DNA of 64,000 bases, taken from positions 20,170 to 84,169 of the forward strand of contig JADJYE010000021.1 of assembly GCA_016719945.1 (NCBI GenBank), written 5' to 3'. The notes beneath the pieces were generated by a model, which was given only the letters and a program-made list of their open reading frames with translations, was not told the origin of the DNA and ran no database searches. The DNA comes from Polyangiaceae bacterium. GTDB lineage: Bacteria > Myxococcota_A > Polyangia > Polyangiales > Polyangiaceae. Both the position numbers and the translations under genes were made by a program. Every line of letters starts with the position of its first letter. Within the stretch, counting starts at the first letter, position 1. Of this stretch, positions 1-7,678 are shown one piece after another.

Positions 1-912
1 CGCTTGGCGGCCGCGGCGTTCGCAGACCAAGTCAGCCGGAACCCTCTCCTGGCGTTTCCGGGCAACGCCCTCGACCGCCGAGTGGTGCTTCGTTGTCTCG
101 CGCGCCTCGAGGAATCGCTGGGCGATAGCGGGGGCCTGGCCCGTGCGATGCGCTTGGGCCTCTCGGAGGCCTGGCCCTACTACGAGCACTTCGTCCATCT
201 TCGGGGCGCGATGGCTTCCGCCGGCGGACCGCTCGCACGCGTCGCGAGCGCGCTGGCCCAGGACATCTGGGGCAAGGACTATTTCATCGAACTCGGCGCG
301 GCGGCGACGTCAATCGAGTGGGCGTCCGCGCTTGGCGCGTCCTTCGCGCCGTTCGACTCTGAGTCCTACAGCGAGATGGCACACGCAGAGCTGCTTCTGG
401 CGATTCACTCGGGCGTGGAGCGGGCACCGACGTCGCTGGCCCGCGCCACCGAGTTTTCGGTCGCCAGGGATCTGCTCGTCGTCGACAGCGACGTTGACGT
501 CTTCGACTTCATCCACGAGCTGCAGGCGGGCGATCTTGCGCGCTTTCGAGATCTGGTACGAGGCGTTGCCAGACCGTCCAGAACTGCGGAGGAAAGCGAG
601 GAGATCGTCTCGATGTGGAACCGCCAGATCAGTGCATACGAGCGCCGTCCGGATCGGCTGAAGAGTATGTCCCTTATCGGATTCGCGCTCGGAGCCGTAA
701 GCAAGTTTGTGGGGGCACCAGACCTCGTCTCAATCTCGGCCGTCGTGGGCGCGGCGCTGCCAGCGGCACTGACTCTCATCAACGAGGAGGTGGTGGGTGA
801 GCGTGCGTCGGTCGGAACCATCGTCGACAGCGTCAACGCCAGACTCGCCAATGTCCAACCAGGTGCCGTCTTGCTCTCTCGCATGAGAAAGCTCGTCGCG
901 GGAATGAAGTGA
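1..912 (+). CDS. Hypothetical protein, 5' end outside the window
   Basis: The frame is open from the first base and ends with TGA at 910-912, so the gene is probably truncated at its 5' end by the window edge; a TTG at 4 is possible but has no visible ribosome site. At least 302 residues are visible. The middle is soluble and rich in Ala and acidic residues. The C-terminal 90 residues contain a hydrophobic, Gly/Ala-rich stretch (LIGFALGAVSKFVG, then ISAVVGAALPAALTL) that could be one or two membrane or membrane-associating helices. I do not recognise the family. It is followed after about 58 bases by an attC-like hairpin (971-1043), so it may be the gene of an integron-type cassette. Confidence 0.6.
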   Translation, partial: RLAAAAFADQVSRNPLLAFPGNALDRRVVLRCLARLEESLGDSGGLARAMRLGLSEAWPYYEHFVHLRGAMASAGGPLARVASALAQDIWGKDYFIELGAAATSIEWASALGASFAPFDSESYSEMAHAELLLAIHSGVERAPTSLARATEFSVARDLLVVDSDVDVFDFIHELQAGDLARFRDLVRGVARPSRTAEESEEIVSMWNRQISAYERRPDRLKSMSLIGFALGAVSKFVGAPDLVSISAVVGAALPAALTLINEEVVGERASVGTIVDSVNARLANVQPGAVLLSRMRKLVAGMK

Positions 913-970
913 TGTTCGCAGTCCAGAGGGCGCGACTCGCAGCACCACGGCTTGGTCCAGCGGCGGGTCC

Positions 971-1043
971 GGCTAACAGCGCATTGCAGCGGACGGCCGC
1001 AGACGGCCGCAGACGGCCGCCACTGAATGCGTGGTCGCTAGCC
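971..1043. repeat. attC-like imperfect inverted repeat
   Basis: GGCTAAC at 971-977 pairs imperfectly with GCTAGCC at 1037-1043, which are R''/R'-like boxes. Inside them GCATTGCAG pairs with CTGAATGC, leaving one unpaired G. That unpaired base is the extrahelical base typical of integron attC sites. The loop side holds three copies of a GCAGACGGCC-type decamer. The R' box is degenerate (GCT instead of the GTT core). There is no integrase gene in the window, so at best this is a cassette site separated from its integron. The feature and its pairing are seen directly; the attC identity is inference. Confidence 0.5.
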
Positions 1044-1137
1044 GAACTGACGTCACGCTCCCAACAATTTCGCGTGCTGTCTATCCTCGACTGTTCACTC
1101 CCAACCACTCACACTATCTCGACCAGAGAGTCATTCT

Positions 1138-1542
1138 ATGCGCGTTGCTCCGCTTCTTCTACTTCTTCTTCTGGTTGCCGTTGGATGCGGCCCTGCCGTT
1201 GGCGAGGTTCGCATGCTGGTTCGACCCGCCAAACCAGAAACCTGCGAGCTTCAGATCGTGGAAGTCACCCCAGCAGACATGGCCCCTGGAGCGAAATTTG
1301 GTCCAGGAGGCGAGCTCCAGATGATCGGCTCGATCACGATTGGAGCGTCCAAAGGGACCGATGCCATGTCCGAGGAAATTCGGCAGATCGTCCGGCCACG
1401 CGCCTGCGCGATGGGTGGCGACGTTGTATCCCTGATGGCGAGTGGCTCGGGGTCGAACCGACGAGGCTACGGACAACAGAATATCGCCTTCACCGTTTGG
1501 GGCAAGGCGAGCGGCGGTACTTCCGAGCCGCAGAAGTTCTAG
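1138..1542 (+). CDS. Small secreted lipoprotein of unknown function
   Basis: 134 residues. The N-terminus is a short lipoprotein signal: MRVAP, then a run of leucines, then LLVAVGC with the lipid-attachment Cys at about residue 17. The mature part is about 115 residues, with two further Cys (in ETCELQI and RACAMGG) that could form a disulfide, a Gly/Ser-rich patch, and a final basic and polar tail. The GGDVVSLMASG segment resembles small outer-membrane lipoproteins that bind at the envelope, but I do not assign a family. It stands alone between an attC-like site (971-1043) and a possible attC half-site (1611-1633), so it could be a mobile cassette gene. Confidence 0.75.
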   Translation: MRVAPLLLLLLLVAVGCGPAVGEVRMLVRPAKPETCELQIVEVTPADMAPGAKFGPGGELQMIGSITIGASKGTDAMSEEIRQIVRPRACAMGGDVVSLMASGSGSNRRGYGQQNIAFTVWGKASGGTSEPQKF

Positions 1543-1709
1543 CATAGTTCTCCTTGTGCGCGCATAGGTCGCTGTCTCCGGCACACTCTTCAGAATTCGA
1601 GAAACCCGTCGGCTAGTGCGTTGCACCTGACGATTCGGTGCAGACCTGATCGTGACGCGCATTGGGGAGGGATTGGGCCGAGCCATTGAACGAGCCGGAG
1701 CCGAGGGAC

Positions 1710-3029
1710 ATGGCGCAACAAGGTTGGTACGCCGACTCGCAGAACGCGGCGATGCAGCGCTGGTGGGACGGCGCGCGATGGACTGAGCACGTTCGTCCTG
1801 CGCCGGCACGGCACCAGATGGCGTTCAGTCCCGGGCTGGCCCACGCCCCGCACCCCGCGAGCGTGGCTCGCCCCGACGTGAGCCCCCCGCCTGTCGCGAC
1901 CTTCGCTCCGTCGACCGCGCCAGCCGTGGGCGCGGCAACGGGGGACCTCGAGGCCGAGCATGACGAGCTGCTCAGTCGCGTGATCGAGCTGCGAGAGACA
2001 GCCCTCCTTCAGGAGGTCGGTATCTATCATTACCGCCATCCCCTCGACCACTCGCCGCAGTACAGGGGGCGGCTTCAGGTCCTGTCCCAGCAGATCGACC
2101 GCGCGGCGAAGGAGGGCACCGCCGTGCACGCCGCCGCGAACTACACGCTGAATGGGTCGCTCACCGAGGGTCGCAAGATGCTGGGCGAATGGAAGAAGCT
2201 CGTGCTGCGCACCTACAACACGGACGCGGAAAACATCCTGCGCTCGCTGAAGCCGAGCAACCTTCAGGCTGCGCTCCGCCGGCTCGACCAGTCCCGCGCG
2301 ATCATCGCGAAGCTCGGCGCCCGGATGGAGCTCCGGATCGACGACGCATTCCACGGGCTCCGGGTCCAGGAGCTCGAGCTCACGGCCGACTACCTGATGA
2401 AGGTGGCGGAGGAGCGCGAGGCCGAGCGGGAACGGCGGGCGCGGCTGAAGGAGGAGGAGCGTGTCCAGCGTGAGCTCCAGCAGAAAAAGGCGCTGCTCCA
2501 GACGGAGCGCGCGAAGCTCGAGAACGCACGCGCCGCGCTCGAGGCGAAGGCCGACGCGAAGGGGGTGGAGCGCCTCCTCGAGAAGCTCCGGGAGGTCGAC
2601 GCCGCGATCGCCGACACCGAGAGGCGTGCTGCGAACGTCCGCGCTGGCTTCGTCTACGTGATCTCGAACCTCGGCTCGTTCGGTGAGACCGTGATCAAGA
2701 TCGGCATGACCCGGCGAGAGCACTGGCAGGATCGTGTCGACGAGCTGGGCGACGCCTCTGTGCCGTTCCGGTTCGACGTGCACGCCGCGATCTACAGCGA
2801 TGACGCGGTTCGGCTCGAGGGCGAGCTACACCGGCGCTTCGCGGATCGCCGGCTGAACCTCGTCAACCTGCGCCGCGAGTTCTTCCGGGTGACGCCCGCG
2901 GAGGTCTGCGAGGTGCTCATGGAGCTGCGTGGCGAGCTCCTCGACTTCGTCGAGCTGCCGCCCGCCGAGGAGTGGTGGGCGAGCGAGCATCAACGGCAGC
3001 TGGCGGCGCCGCCGCCGGAGGAGACCTGA
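1710..3029 (+). CDS. DUF2510-DUF4041-T5orf172 (GIY-YIG) protein
   Basis: 439 residues from ATG 1710; an upstream start at 1662 is open, but 1710 places the DUF2510 motif at the N-terminus. Order of parts: DUF2510-like motif (GWYAD...RWWDG..WTEH, residues 4-27); Pro/Ala linker; DUF4041-like helical region (about 140-230); charged coiled coil (about 230-305, many Glu/Arg/Lys); C-terminal T5orf172/MUG113 domain of the GIY-YIG nuclease superfamily (about 312-410: FVYVIS, KIGMTRR, a conserved Glu in RLEGELHRRF, and REFF). DUF4041 plus T5orf172 is a known pairing in phage and accessory DNA and suggests a DNA-cleaving or DNA-binding role. The leading DUF2510 is unusual here. It forms an operon with the next gene, one base apart. 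The precise role is unknown. Confidence 0.8.
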   Translation: MAQQGWYADSQNAAMQRWWDGARWTEHVRPAPARHQMAFSPGLAHAPHPASVARPDVSPPPVATFAPSTAPAVGAATGDLEAEHDELLSRVIELRETALLQEVGIYHYRHPLDHSPQYRGRLQVLSQQIDRAAKEGTAVHAAANYTLNGSLTEGRKMLGEWKKLVLRTYNTDAENILRSLKPSNLQAALRRLDQSRAIIAKLGARMELRIDDAFHGLRVQELELTADYLMKVAEEREAERERRARLKEEERVQRELQQKKALLQTERAKLENARAALEAKADAKGVERLLEKLREVDAAIADTERRAANVRAGFVYVISNLGSFGETVIKIGMTRREHWQDRVDELGDASVPFRFDVHAAIYSDDAVRLEGELHRRFADRRLNLVNLRREFFRVTPAEVCEVLMELRGELLDFVELPPAEEWWASEHQRQLAAPPPEET

Positions 3030-3030
3030 G

Positions 3031-4053
3031 ATGGGCTGGAGGGGAGCGCTCCGCGCGATTCAGGCAGAGCAGCGCCGCCAAGAGCGAGCCGCTGCGCGCC
3101 GACACCGCGAGGTCCAGCTCCAGCGCGCGCAGATGGAGCGCGCGTACAGGCAGGCGATGGCGCAGCACAACACCGCGATGCAGGCCCAGGCCGAGCAGGC
3201 CTGGGCGCAGTACCAGATCGCGGCGTTCGAGGCGTACATCCAGTTCATCCTGTCGGTGCATGTCGACGCGTACGAGACGCGCGACTGGAACGCGCTCGCC
3301 CACGCGGCGCCGCCGCAGCGCTGGAACCAGCACGAGCAGGCCGCCGTCCACGCGCTGCGGACCTTTCAGCCGACGCTGGCCCAGAGAGCCCTCGGCAGCA
3401 GCGCGAAGCTCCACGCTGAGCTCGAGGCCGCAGTGTACACCGCGCGACAACACGACGAGGTCGCGCACCGGCAGGCCGTCGAGTCCTGGGAGTGGTACCG
3501 CACAGTGGCGCAGGGCGTGCTCGGCGGCGACCCGGAGGCGTATGCGGTCGTCCTTGAGCACCTGACCCCGTTCGCCGAGCTCGAGCAGCTCGGCGTCTGG
3601 GTCAAGACGAAGAGCGAGGACGCCTCCTACGTCGAGGCCGAGGTCGTAGTCCGGGGGGCGAACGTCATCCCGAAGGAAATGCCCAGCGTCGCCCGAGGGA
3701 AGCTCTCCTCGAAGGCCGTCCCCGCGGCCCAGTACTGGGGCTGGTACGAAGATCACGTCTGCGGCGCCGCCATCCGCGTCGCACGCGAGCTCTTCGCCGC
3801 GCTCCCCCTGAGGCACGTCCTCGTCCACGTCGGTGCCCAAGGCGTGAACCCCGCGACCGGCCACGAGGAGCCGCAGTGGATGGTCTCGGCATGCCTCGAA
3901 CGCGAGCCCGTCATGCGCCTCAACTTCGAACGCATCGACCCCTCGGACGCCCTCGCCGCGCTGGGGGCGAACACGGGCTTCAAGAAGAAGAGGCAGGCGC
4001 CGGGCGCGGTGAAGCTGGCGACGCTGGGTCCCGCTGTGGGGATTGGGAGGTAG
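3031..4053 (+). CDS. Coiled-coil hypothetical protein coupled to the T5orf172 gene
   Basis: 340 residues from the ATG at 3031, which begins one base after the stop of the upstream gene, so the two are almost certainly co-transcribed and translationally coupled. The first 70 residues are a strongly charged helix rich in Gln, Arg and Ala (coiled coil). The middle is helical. The C-terminal 120 residues form a compact domain with the recognisable pattern YEDHVCGAAIRVARELFA, HVLVHV, NPATGHEE and FERIDPSDAL. I recall proteins with this C-terminal pattern in other bacteria, all unnamed. No catalytic motif is visible. Sharing an operon with a predicted GIY-YIG protein suggests a partner or regulator. 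Confidence 0.75.
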   Translation: MGWRGALRAIQAEQRRQERAAARRHREVQLQRAQMERAYRQAMAQHNTAMQAQAEQAWAQYQIAAFEAYIQFILSVHVDAYETRDWNALAHAAPPQRWNQHEQAAVHALRTFQPTLAQRALGSSAKLHAELEAAVYTARQHDEVAHRQAVESWEWYRTVAQGVLGGDPEAYAVVLEHLTPFAELEQLGVWVKTKSEDASYVEAEVVVRGANVIPKEMPSVARGKLSSKAVPAAQYWGWYEDHVCGAAIRVARELFAALPLRHVLVHVGAQGVNPATGHEEPQWMVSACLEREPVMRLNFERIDPSDALAALGANTGFKKKRQAPGAVKLATLGPAVGIGR

Positions 4054-4084
4054 TCGTCATGTACGTTAGCCACAAGTGGCGCGC

Positions 4085-4411
4085 CTATGCCGCCCTGGAT
4101 GCCTTCTCGATCGTCTTGGCCAGGTCCCGGGGTGTCGCGCCGAGCGCAAGATGCGCTCGCACCAGCAGGTCCATCGTCACGGACGGATCGGATGCCTCCA
4201 TCTTGGCAATTCGCGACTGGCTCGAGCGCAGTCGCTTTGCGAGCTCCCCCTGAGTCATTCCGCTGGCGAGCCGTCGTCGACGAAGCGAATCGCTCAGTGC
4301 CAGCTTGAGCTCGATCAGCGCCGCCTCGGCCGCGCTGAGACCGAGAAATTCCTCCGCGCTCCCGATCCGCCATCCCTGCTTCTCGAGCCTAGTCTTCTTC
4401 GCCTTGTCCAC
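4085..4411 (-). CDS. XRE-family antitoxin (HigA-like)
   Basis: 108 residues. A helix-turn-helix of the XRE/Cro type lies at about residues 40-95 (LRRRRLASGMTQGELAKRL, SSQSRIAKME, then MDLLVRAHLALG). It starts inside the upstream toxin gene (23-base overlap, 4389-4411), the toxin-first order typical of higBA modules. The antitoxin should neutralise the toxin by direct contact and repress the shared promoter at 4803-4830 by binding its dyad. The N-terminal 38 residues probably contact the toxin. Repression is inferred from the family, not shown by the sequence. Confidence 0.88.
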   Translation of the reverse strand: MDKAKKTRLEKQGWRIGSAEEFLGLSAAEAALIELKLALSDSLRRRRLASGMTQGELAKRLRSSQSRIAKMEASDPSVTMDLLVRAHLALGATPRDLAKTIEKASRAA

Positions 4412-4796
4412 CGGCTTCCTCCTTCGCCGCGGCGTCGTACTTCTTCAACCGCTGCTTCGAGCCGTCGATCACGGTCTGCGGCGTCGCCGCCGTCTTCTTG
4501 CTGAACACGTCCACGATCACGATGGCGTCCGGATCGAGCCGGTAGACGAGCCGCCACGTGACAGTCTCATCGTTCACCCGCAGCTCATGGCAGCGCGGGC
4601 CGATCGAAGGCATCGGCCTCGATGCCGGCATCGCAAGCTTCTCTCGTCGCTGCAGCCGCCGCAGCAGCGTTCCCATCTCGATTCTGGCTGCCGCGCTCAG
4701 CGGCGGGCTCTTCACCTCTCCATGGAGCCAGGCGAGCGGCTTGTCCGCCTGCGTCTCCACGGGCGGCGTTGGCGCAGGCCGTGCCCTGGGCTTCAC
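4389..4796 (-). CDS. RelE/HigB-type toxin of a type II toxin-antitoxin pair
   Basis: 135 residues from the GTG at 4796. An ATG at 4823 is in frame but lies inside the promoter spacer, so it cannot be on the transcript; transcription from the -10 at 4803-4808 would begin about at the GTG, giving a leaderless message. The fold is that of the phage-derived Gp49/HigB group (RelE/ParE superfamily): PLSAAARIEMGTLLRRLQ helices, then strands with CHELRV, TWRLVYRLD and IVIVDVFSKK, and a basic C-terminal helix (SKQRLKKYD). Such toxins usually cut mRNA on the ribosome. The last 23 bases overlap the antitoxin gene. Confidence 0.82.
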   Translation of the reverse strand: MKPRARPAPTPPVETQADKPLAWLHGEVKSPPLSAAARIEMGTLLRRLQRREKLAMPASRPMPSIGPRCHELRVNDETVTWRLVYRLDPDAIVIVDVFSKKTAATPQTVIDGSKQRLKKYDAAAKEEAGGQGEED

Positions 4797-4802
4797 GGAC
4801 CA

Positions 4803-4830
4803 AGTATATGTCCGTCCTGACATAGGTCAA
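4803..4830 (-). promoter_or_regulatory. Promoter and operator of the HigBA-like module
   Basis: Read on the minus strand: TTGACC (4830-4825), 16 bases, TATACT (4808-4803), close to the housekeeping consensus and striking in such GC-rich DNA. A perfect dyad TATGTC-N6-GACATA (4807-4824 on the plus strand) fills the spacer and touches the -10 box, the position expected for an antitoxin operator. The predicted start of transcription coincides with the GTG at 4796. Confidence 0.7.
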
Positions 4831-5034
4831 GCGGCGCGGCGGCGGCTCTGGCGAACTGCGCGTTGCACCTGCCGGTCGCCGACGGTCGGGCCGCTGCGCG
4901 AGATCCGCGGAGAATGTTCGCGGCTGTCGTGCCTAGATCTTTGCGGGGTGGGCGTCGCATTGAGGCCTGGTGTCGCGGTCCTGGCGGCTGCGCTCACGAC
5001 GCCGCGTGGGCCCCCGGCAAGAGCCGCCGCAGGT

Positions 5035-5277
5035 CGGCGAGCAGTCCACGCGCAGGCAGCGGCCGCGATCTTCACCCTCGTCGCCTCGTGCCGCCTCCAC
5101 CGCCTCGACCCGCTCGACTGCCTCACCGCCGTGCTCCGCGTCCTGCCGTATTGGCCCGACGACCGCTATATCGAGCTCGCACCGAAAAGCTGGGCCGCCA
5201 CTCGTGCGCTGCTCGATGACGCCGAGCTCCAGCTCCCGCTCGGCGACATCACCGTCCCGCCTCCCGCGAACGCCTGA
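5035..5277 (+). pseudogene. C-terminal relic of an IS66 transposase
   Basis: Only the last 80 or so residues of an IS66-family transposase are visible: HAQAAAAIFTLVASCRLH, RLDPLDCL, RVLPYWPDDRYIELAPKSW and ALLDDAELQ...GDITVPP, a pattern typical of the IS66 C-terminal element. Nothing transposase-like is present upstream in this frame, so the catalytic DDE part has been lost. About 50 bases after the stop, the sequence TGCGGTCCGTGCAGCGGTTAC (about 5311-5331) ends in the TTAC expected of an IS66 right end, so the relic may keep its right terminal repeat. It sits next to the toxin-antitoxin and T5orf172 genes, supporting an accessory origin for that block. Confidence 0.7.
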
Positions 5278-5517
5278 GTCCCGTCGGCCCCGCCCACGCT
5301 GGGCACGCTGTGCGGTCCGTGCAGCGGTTACCAATTATTCGCATGGGCCGCATCCCGGCTTGGCCGATCGGTCACGTTGCAGCTGTCAGCGCTGTCGGTC
5401 GCGCTTTTCGCTCCCTCTGGACGCTGCAGCCGGACAGCAATACGTTGCCCGAACCCGAGAAGAGACGAGAAGCAGAGTCAGAGTCAGCCAGAAGCTGTTC
5501 CGCTCGACACTACAACG

Positions 5518-5913
5518 ATGAATTGGCCCACGATCTCGCTTGTGCTCGGCGTCGGGGTCGCCATCTCTGGCGCCGTCGTCGTCGTCCTCTGTCAACGCGC
5601 GTGGCTCCGCACGGGCACGTCGGGGCAGCTCCGCGGGGGCTGCTGGTTGCTCGCGGCTGCGCTCCTGGGCGCACCGCTGTCCTATGTCCCCTGGCCTGTG
5701 GTCTTCGACGACGGTTCGCCGGGGCACACCGTTCAATGGGTCGGCGTGCCCGTGCCCATGATCGCTCTGCTGGGCTACAATGGCCAGCAAGGGATCCATC
5801 CGGCGCTCCACATCTTCGCGTGGATCCTCAACGGAGCTTTCGCCTCCGGCGTCGCGCATGGCGTCGCGTACCTTCGCTGCGCGCGAAGCCCGGAACCGAG
5901 CCGCCCGTCGTGA
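5518..5913 (+). CDS. Small integral membrane protein
   Basis: 131 residues from ATG 5518; the open frame extends upstream but loses protein-like character. Three hydrophobic segments are visible: residues about 5-25 (ISLVLGVGVAISGAVVVVL), 42-58 (CWLLAAALLGAPLSYV) and 100-118 (ALHIFAWILNGAFASGVAHG). Short soluble loops contain VVFDDGSPGH. No family is recognised. It is flanked by the IS66 relic and a 458-base stretch without a gene, so it is a stand-alone unit. Confidence 0.6.
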   Translation: MNWPTISLVLGVGVAISGAVVVVLCQRAWLRTGTSGQLRGGCWLLAAALLGAPLSYVPWPVVFDDGSPGHTVQWVGVPVPMIALLGYNGQQGIHPALHIFAWILNGAFASGVAHGVAYLRCARSPEPSRPS

Positions 5914-6371
5914 TGTAGCCCCCCGAGCGTGGCCCGAGACTCCCGGCCTCTGGACTTGGTGAGAAAGCCGTCGGGGCTCTTCTGTAGCGTCGTCTCATGG
6001 GGCGGCGACTCGCGACCCTCGGCGACGAAGACTGTAGGAGGAGGCCTCCTTCGTCACCACGGTCCCTGCTCGAGACATTGGCGTAAGAGACCAGTCCCGC
6101 GACGAGAGGCACGGCCCCGAGGTTTGCCTCACAACCCGAAACCGTCGGCAGGACCGAGGGTCCGGGCGTGATATTGGAGAGGACGACGATCCCTGCGTCG
6201 GTTCCATTCGTGTTACCATTGCCGAGACATGGGGGGCGGTGGGGCCGACTGGGCGCGCGCAGCCGCGCGCCCTGCCGCGGTCTCGTTCAACACCGCCCTC
6301 CAGCAAGCGGCCACAGCCAACCGCCGACGCGCGCGTAGTCATTCAGCCAGCCTGAGGGGAGGGGGAGCGCG
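5914..6371. other. Intergenic stretch, no gene found
   Basis: I see no reading frame on either strand with protein-like composition, no tRNA and no repeat family. The last 25 bases before 6372 include a purine-rich GGGGAGGGGGAG, a plausible ribosome site for the next gene. A GC-only self-complementary patch lies near 6262-6280. Confidence 0.5.
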
Positions 6372-6827
6372 ATGGGTGCTGACGAGCGCGGTGTGACTCG
6401 GCGGTATGGGCGCCGCTTGCAGCAGGTTGGGGCGGGGCTGTTTCTCTTGGGGTTGCTGGTCGGGCTGGCCGTGCCGAGGTTCGCGCTTCCGCGGCTCGCC
6501 CTTTCGACGCATCTCCTCGGGCTGATGCAGGGGCTATTCCTGCTGGTGGCGGGCGGGTTGTGGCCGCGTCTGCGGCTCTCCGCAGCGCTGTCGCGCGTTG
6601 GGCACGTCGCGGCCGTGGTTGGCTGTGTCGCGGCGTGGGTCGCCAACCTGGCTGGTGCTTTGTGGGGCGCGGGGAGCACGATGGTGCCGCTGGCTGCGGG
6701 CGGGGTTCGAGGCACCGCGCTGCAGGAGGGCGTCATCAAGCTCCTCCTCTTGTCGGCTGCGCCGTGTCTCATCGCGACCGCGGGGCTCCTCCTCTGGGGC
6801 CTGCGTGGGTCCCCCGAGTCGGAGTAG
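6372..6827 (+). CDS. Membrane protein resembling hydroxylaminobenzene mutase (HabA/HabB)
   Basis: 151 residues with four hydrophobic helices (about 19-36, 46-62, 75-97, 122-142). The pattern LFLLGLLVGLAVPRFALPRLALSTHL, then GLMQGLFLLVAGGLWPRLRLS, WVANLAGALWGAGS and GTALQEGVIKLLLL matches my memory of hydroxylaminobenzene mutases, which rearrange hydroxylaminobenzene to 2-aminophenol at the membrane. Length and helix count fit that family. The start has a strong purine-rich site just upstream. No nitroarene pathway genes are nearby, so the substrate here is not settled and the name rests on recalled similarity. Confidence 0.65.
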   Translation: MGADERGVTRRYGRRLQQVGAGLFLLGLLVGLAVPRFALPRLALSTHLLGLMQGLFLLVAGGLWPRLRLSAALSRVGHVAAVVGCVAAWVANLAGALWGAGSTMVPLAAGGVRGTALQEGVIKLLLLSAAPCLIATAGLLLWGLRGSPESE

Positions 6828-7038
6828 GCGACGCTGTCGAGACTCGAGGGGGGCGGCCTTGGGCGGAGGCCGCCCGCGCCGCGTGCTCGATCGCCGCCTC
6901 TCAGTCGTCTCCTGTGCCAAAGAGGGTCAACGCACGACCAGCGGGTCGTGCTGGAACGCGGAAAGCGCCGGCCCCCGGCGCCTTACCAAGCGCCGTGCCA
7001 GCGCTGGCGCTTGGTCCGAGCGTTGCTAGGGCGCGGGC

Positions 7039-7671
7039 ATGATGCGAGCGAGCTTGTGGGTGCTGGCGATGGGCCTCGCGATCGCGACCGCGGCGTGCGG
7101 AGACGACTCCGCGTCGGGCGGGTCCGGCGCTGGCGGCGGAGGCGGCGACGACTCTGGCGGCGGCGACGAGGGCGGAGGCGAGCCGCAGCCGGGGGATCCG
7201 TGCCGTGACGGCAGCGCGTGCGGCGGGCAGGAGCTCTTGTGCTTCCTGCCCGGCCAGTGCAACCAGGGCGCTGGGCCGTGCGCGGGGCCGACCCACTGCC
7301 TCGCCGGCGAGTACGCGGAGTTCGAGACCTGCGTGCCACAAGCCTGTGACCTGGCTGCGCCCGAGTGTCCGGAGGGCAGCACCTGCGGCGACGCGGACTG
7401 CGGCGGGACGCCCTGTACGGTCTGCCTGCCCGACGTGGAGGTGTGCGCCAGCGACGCCGACTGTCCCGCCGGGCACGCATGCATCGACAGCGAATGCCGC
7501 ACGGGCTGTCGTGAGGACGGGGATTGCTCGTCCAGCCAGGAGATCTGCGACGCCGCTCACGAGTGTGTGCCCGCACCCTGCGCGAGCGACGACGACTGCT
7601 CGGGCGGCGGCTTCTGCCTGGCTGGAGGTTGCTTCGAGAGCCTCGGCACGTGCGACTACCCCGCGCCCTGA
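7039..7671 (+). CDS. Cys-rich secreted lipoprotein
   Basis: 210 residues. Signal peptide MMRASLWVLAMGLAIATAAC with the lipid Cys at about residue 20. Next comes a Gly/Ser/Asp linker (21-50) and then a chain of short Cys-rich modules such as CASDADCPAGHAC, CREDGDCSSSQEIC and CASDDDCSGGGFC. About two dozen Cys are spaced like small disulfide knots. This layout is common in myxobacterial surface lipoproteins, with no known enzymatic role. Likely anchored in the outer membrane and exposed. Convergent with the DUF4253 gene, 7 bases away. Confidence 0.8.
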   Translation: MMRASLWVLAMGLAIATAACGDDSASGGSGAGGGGGDDSGGGDEGGGEPQPGDPCRDGSACGGQELLCFLPGQCNQGAGPCAGPTHCLAGEYAEFETCVPQACDLAAPECPEGSTCGDADCGGTPCTVCLPDVEVCASDADCPAGHACIDSECRTGCREDGDCSSSQEICDAAHECVPAPCASDDDCSGGGFCLAGGCFESLGTCDYPAP

Positions 7672-7678
7672 GCGGAGC

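Noticed and set aside
4797..4823. ATG 4823 as the toxin start
   Set aside because: It lies between the -35 and -10 boxes of its own promoter.
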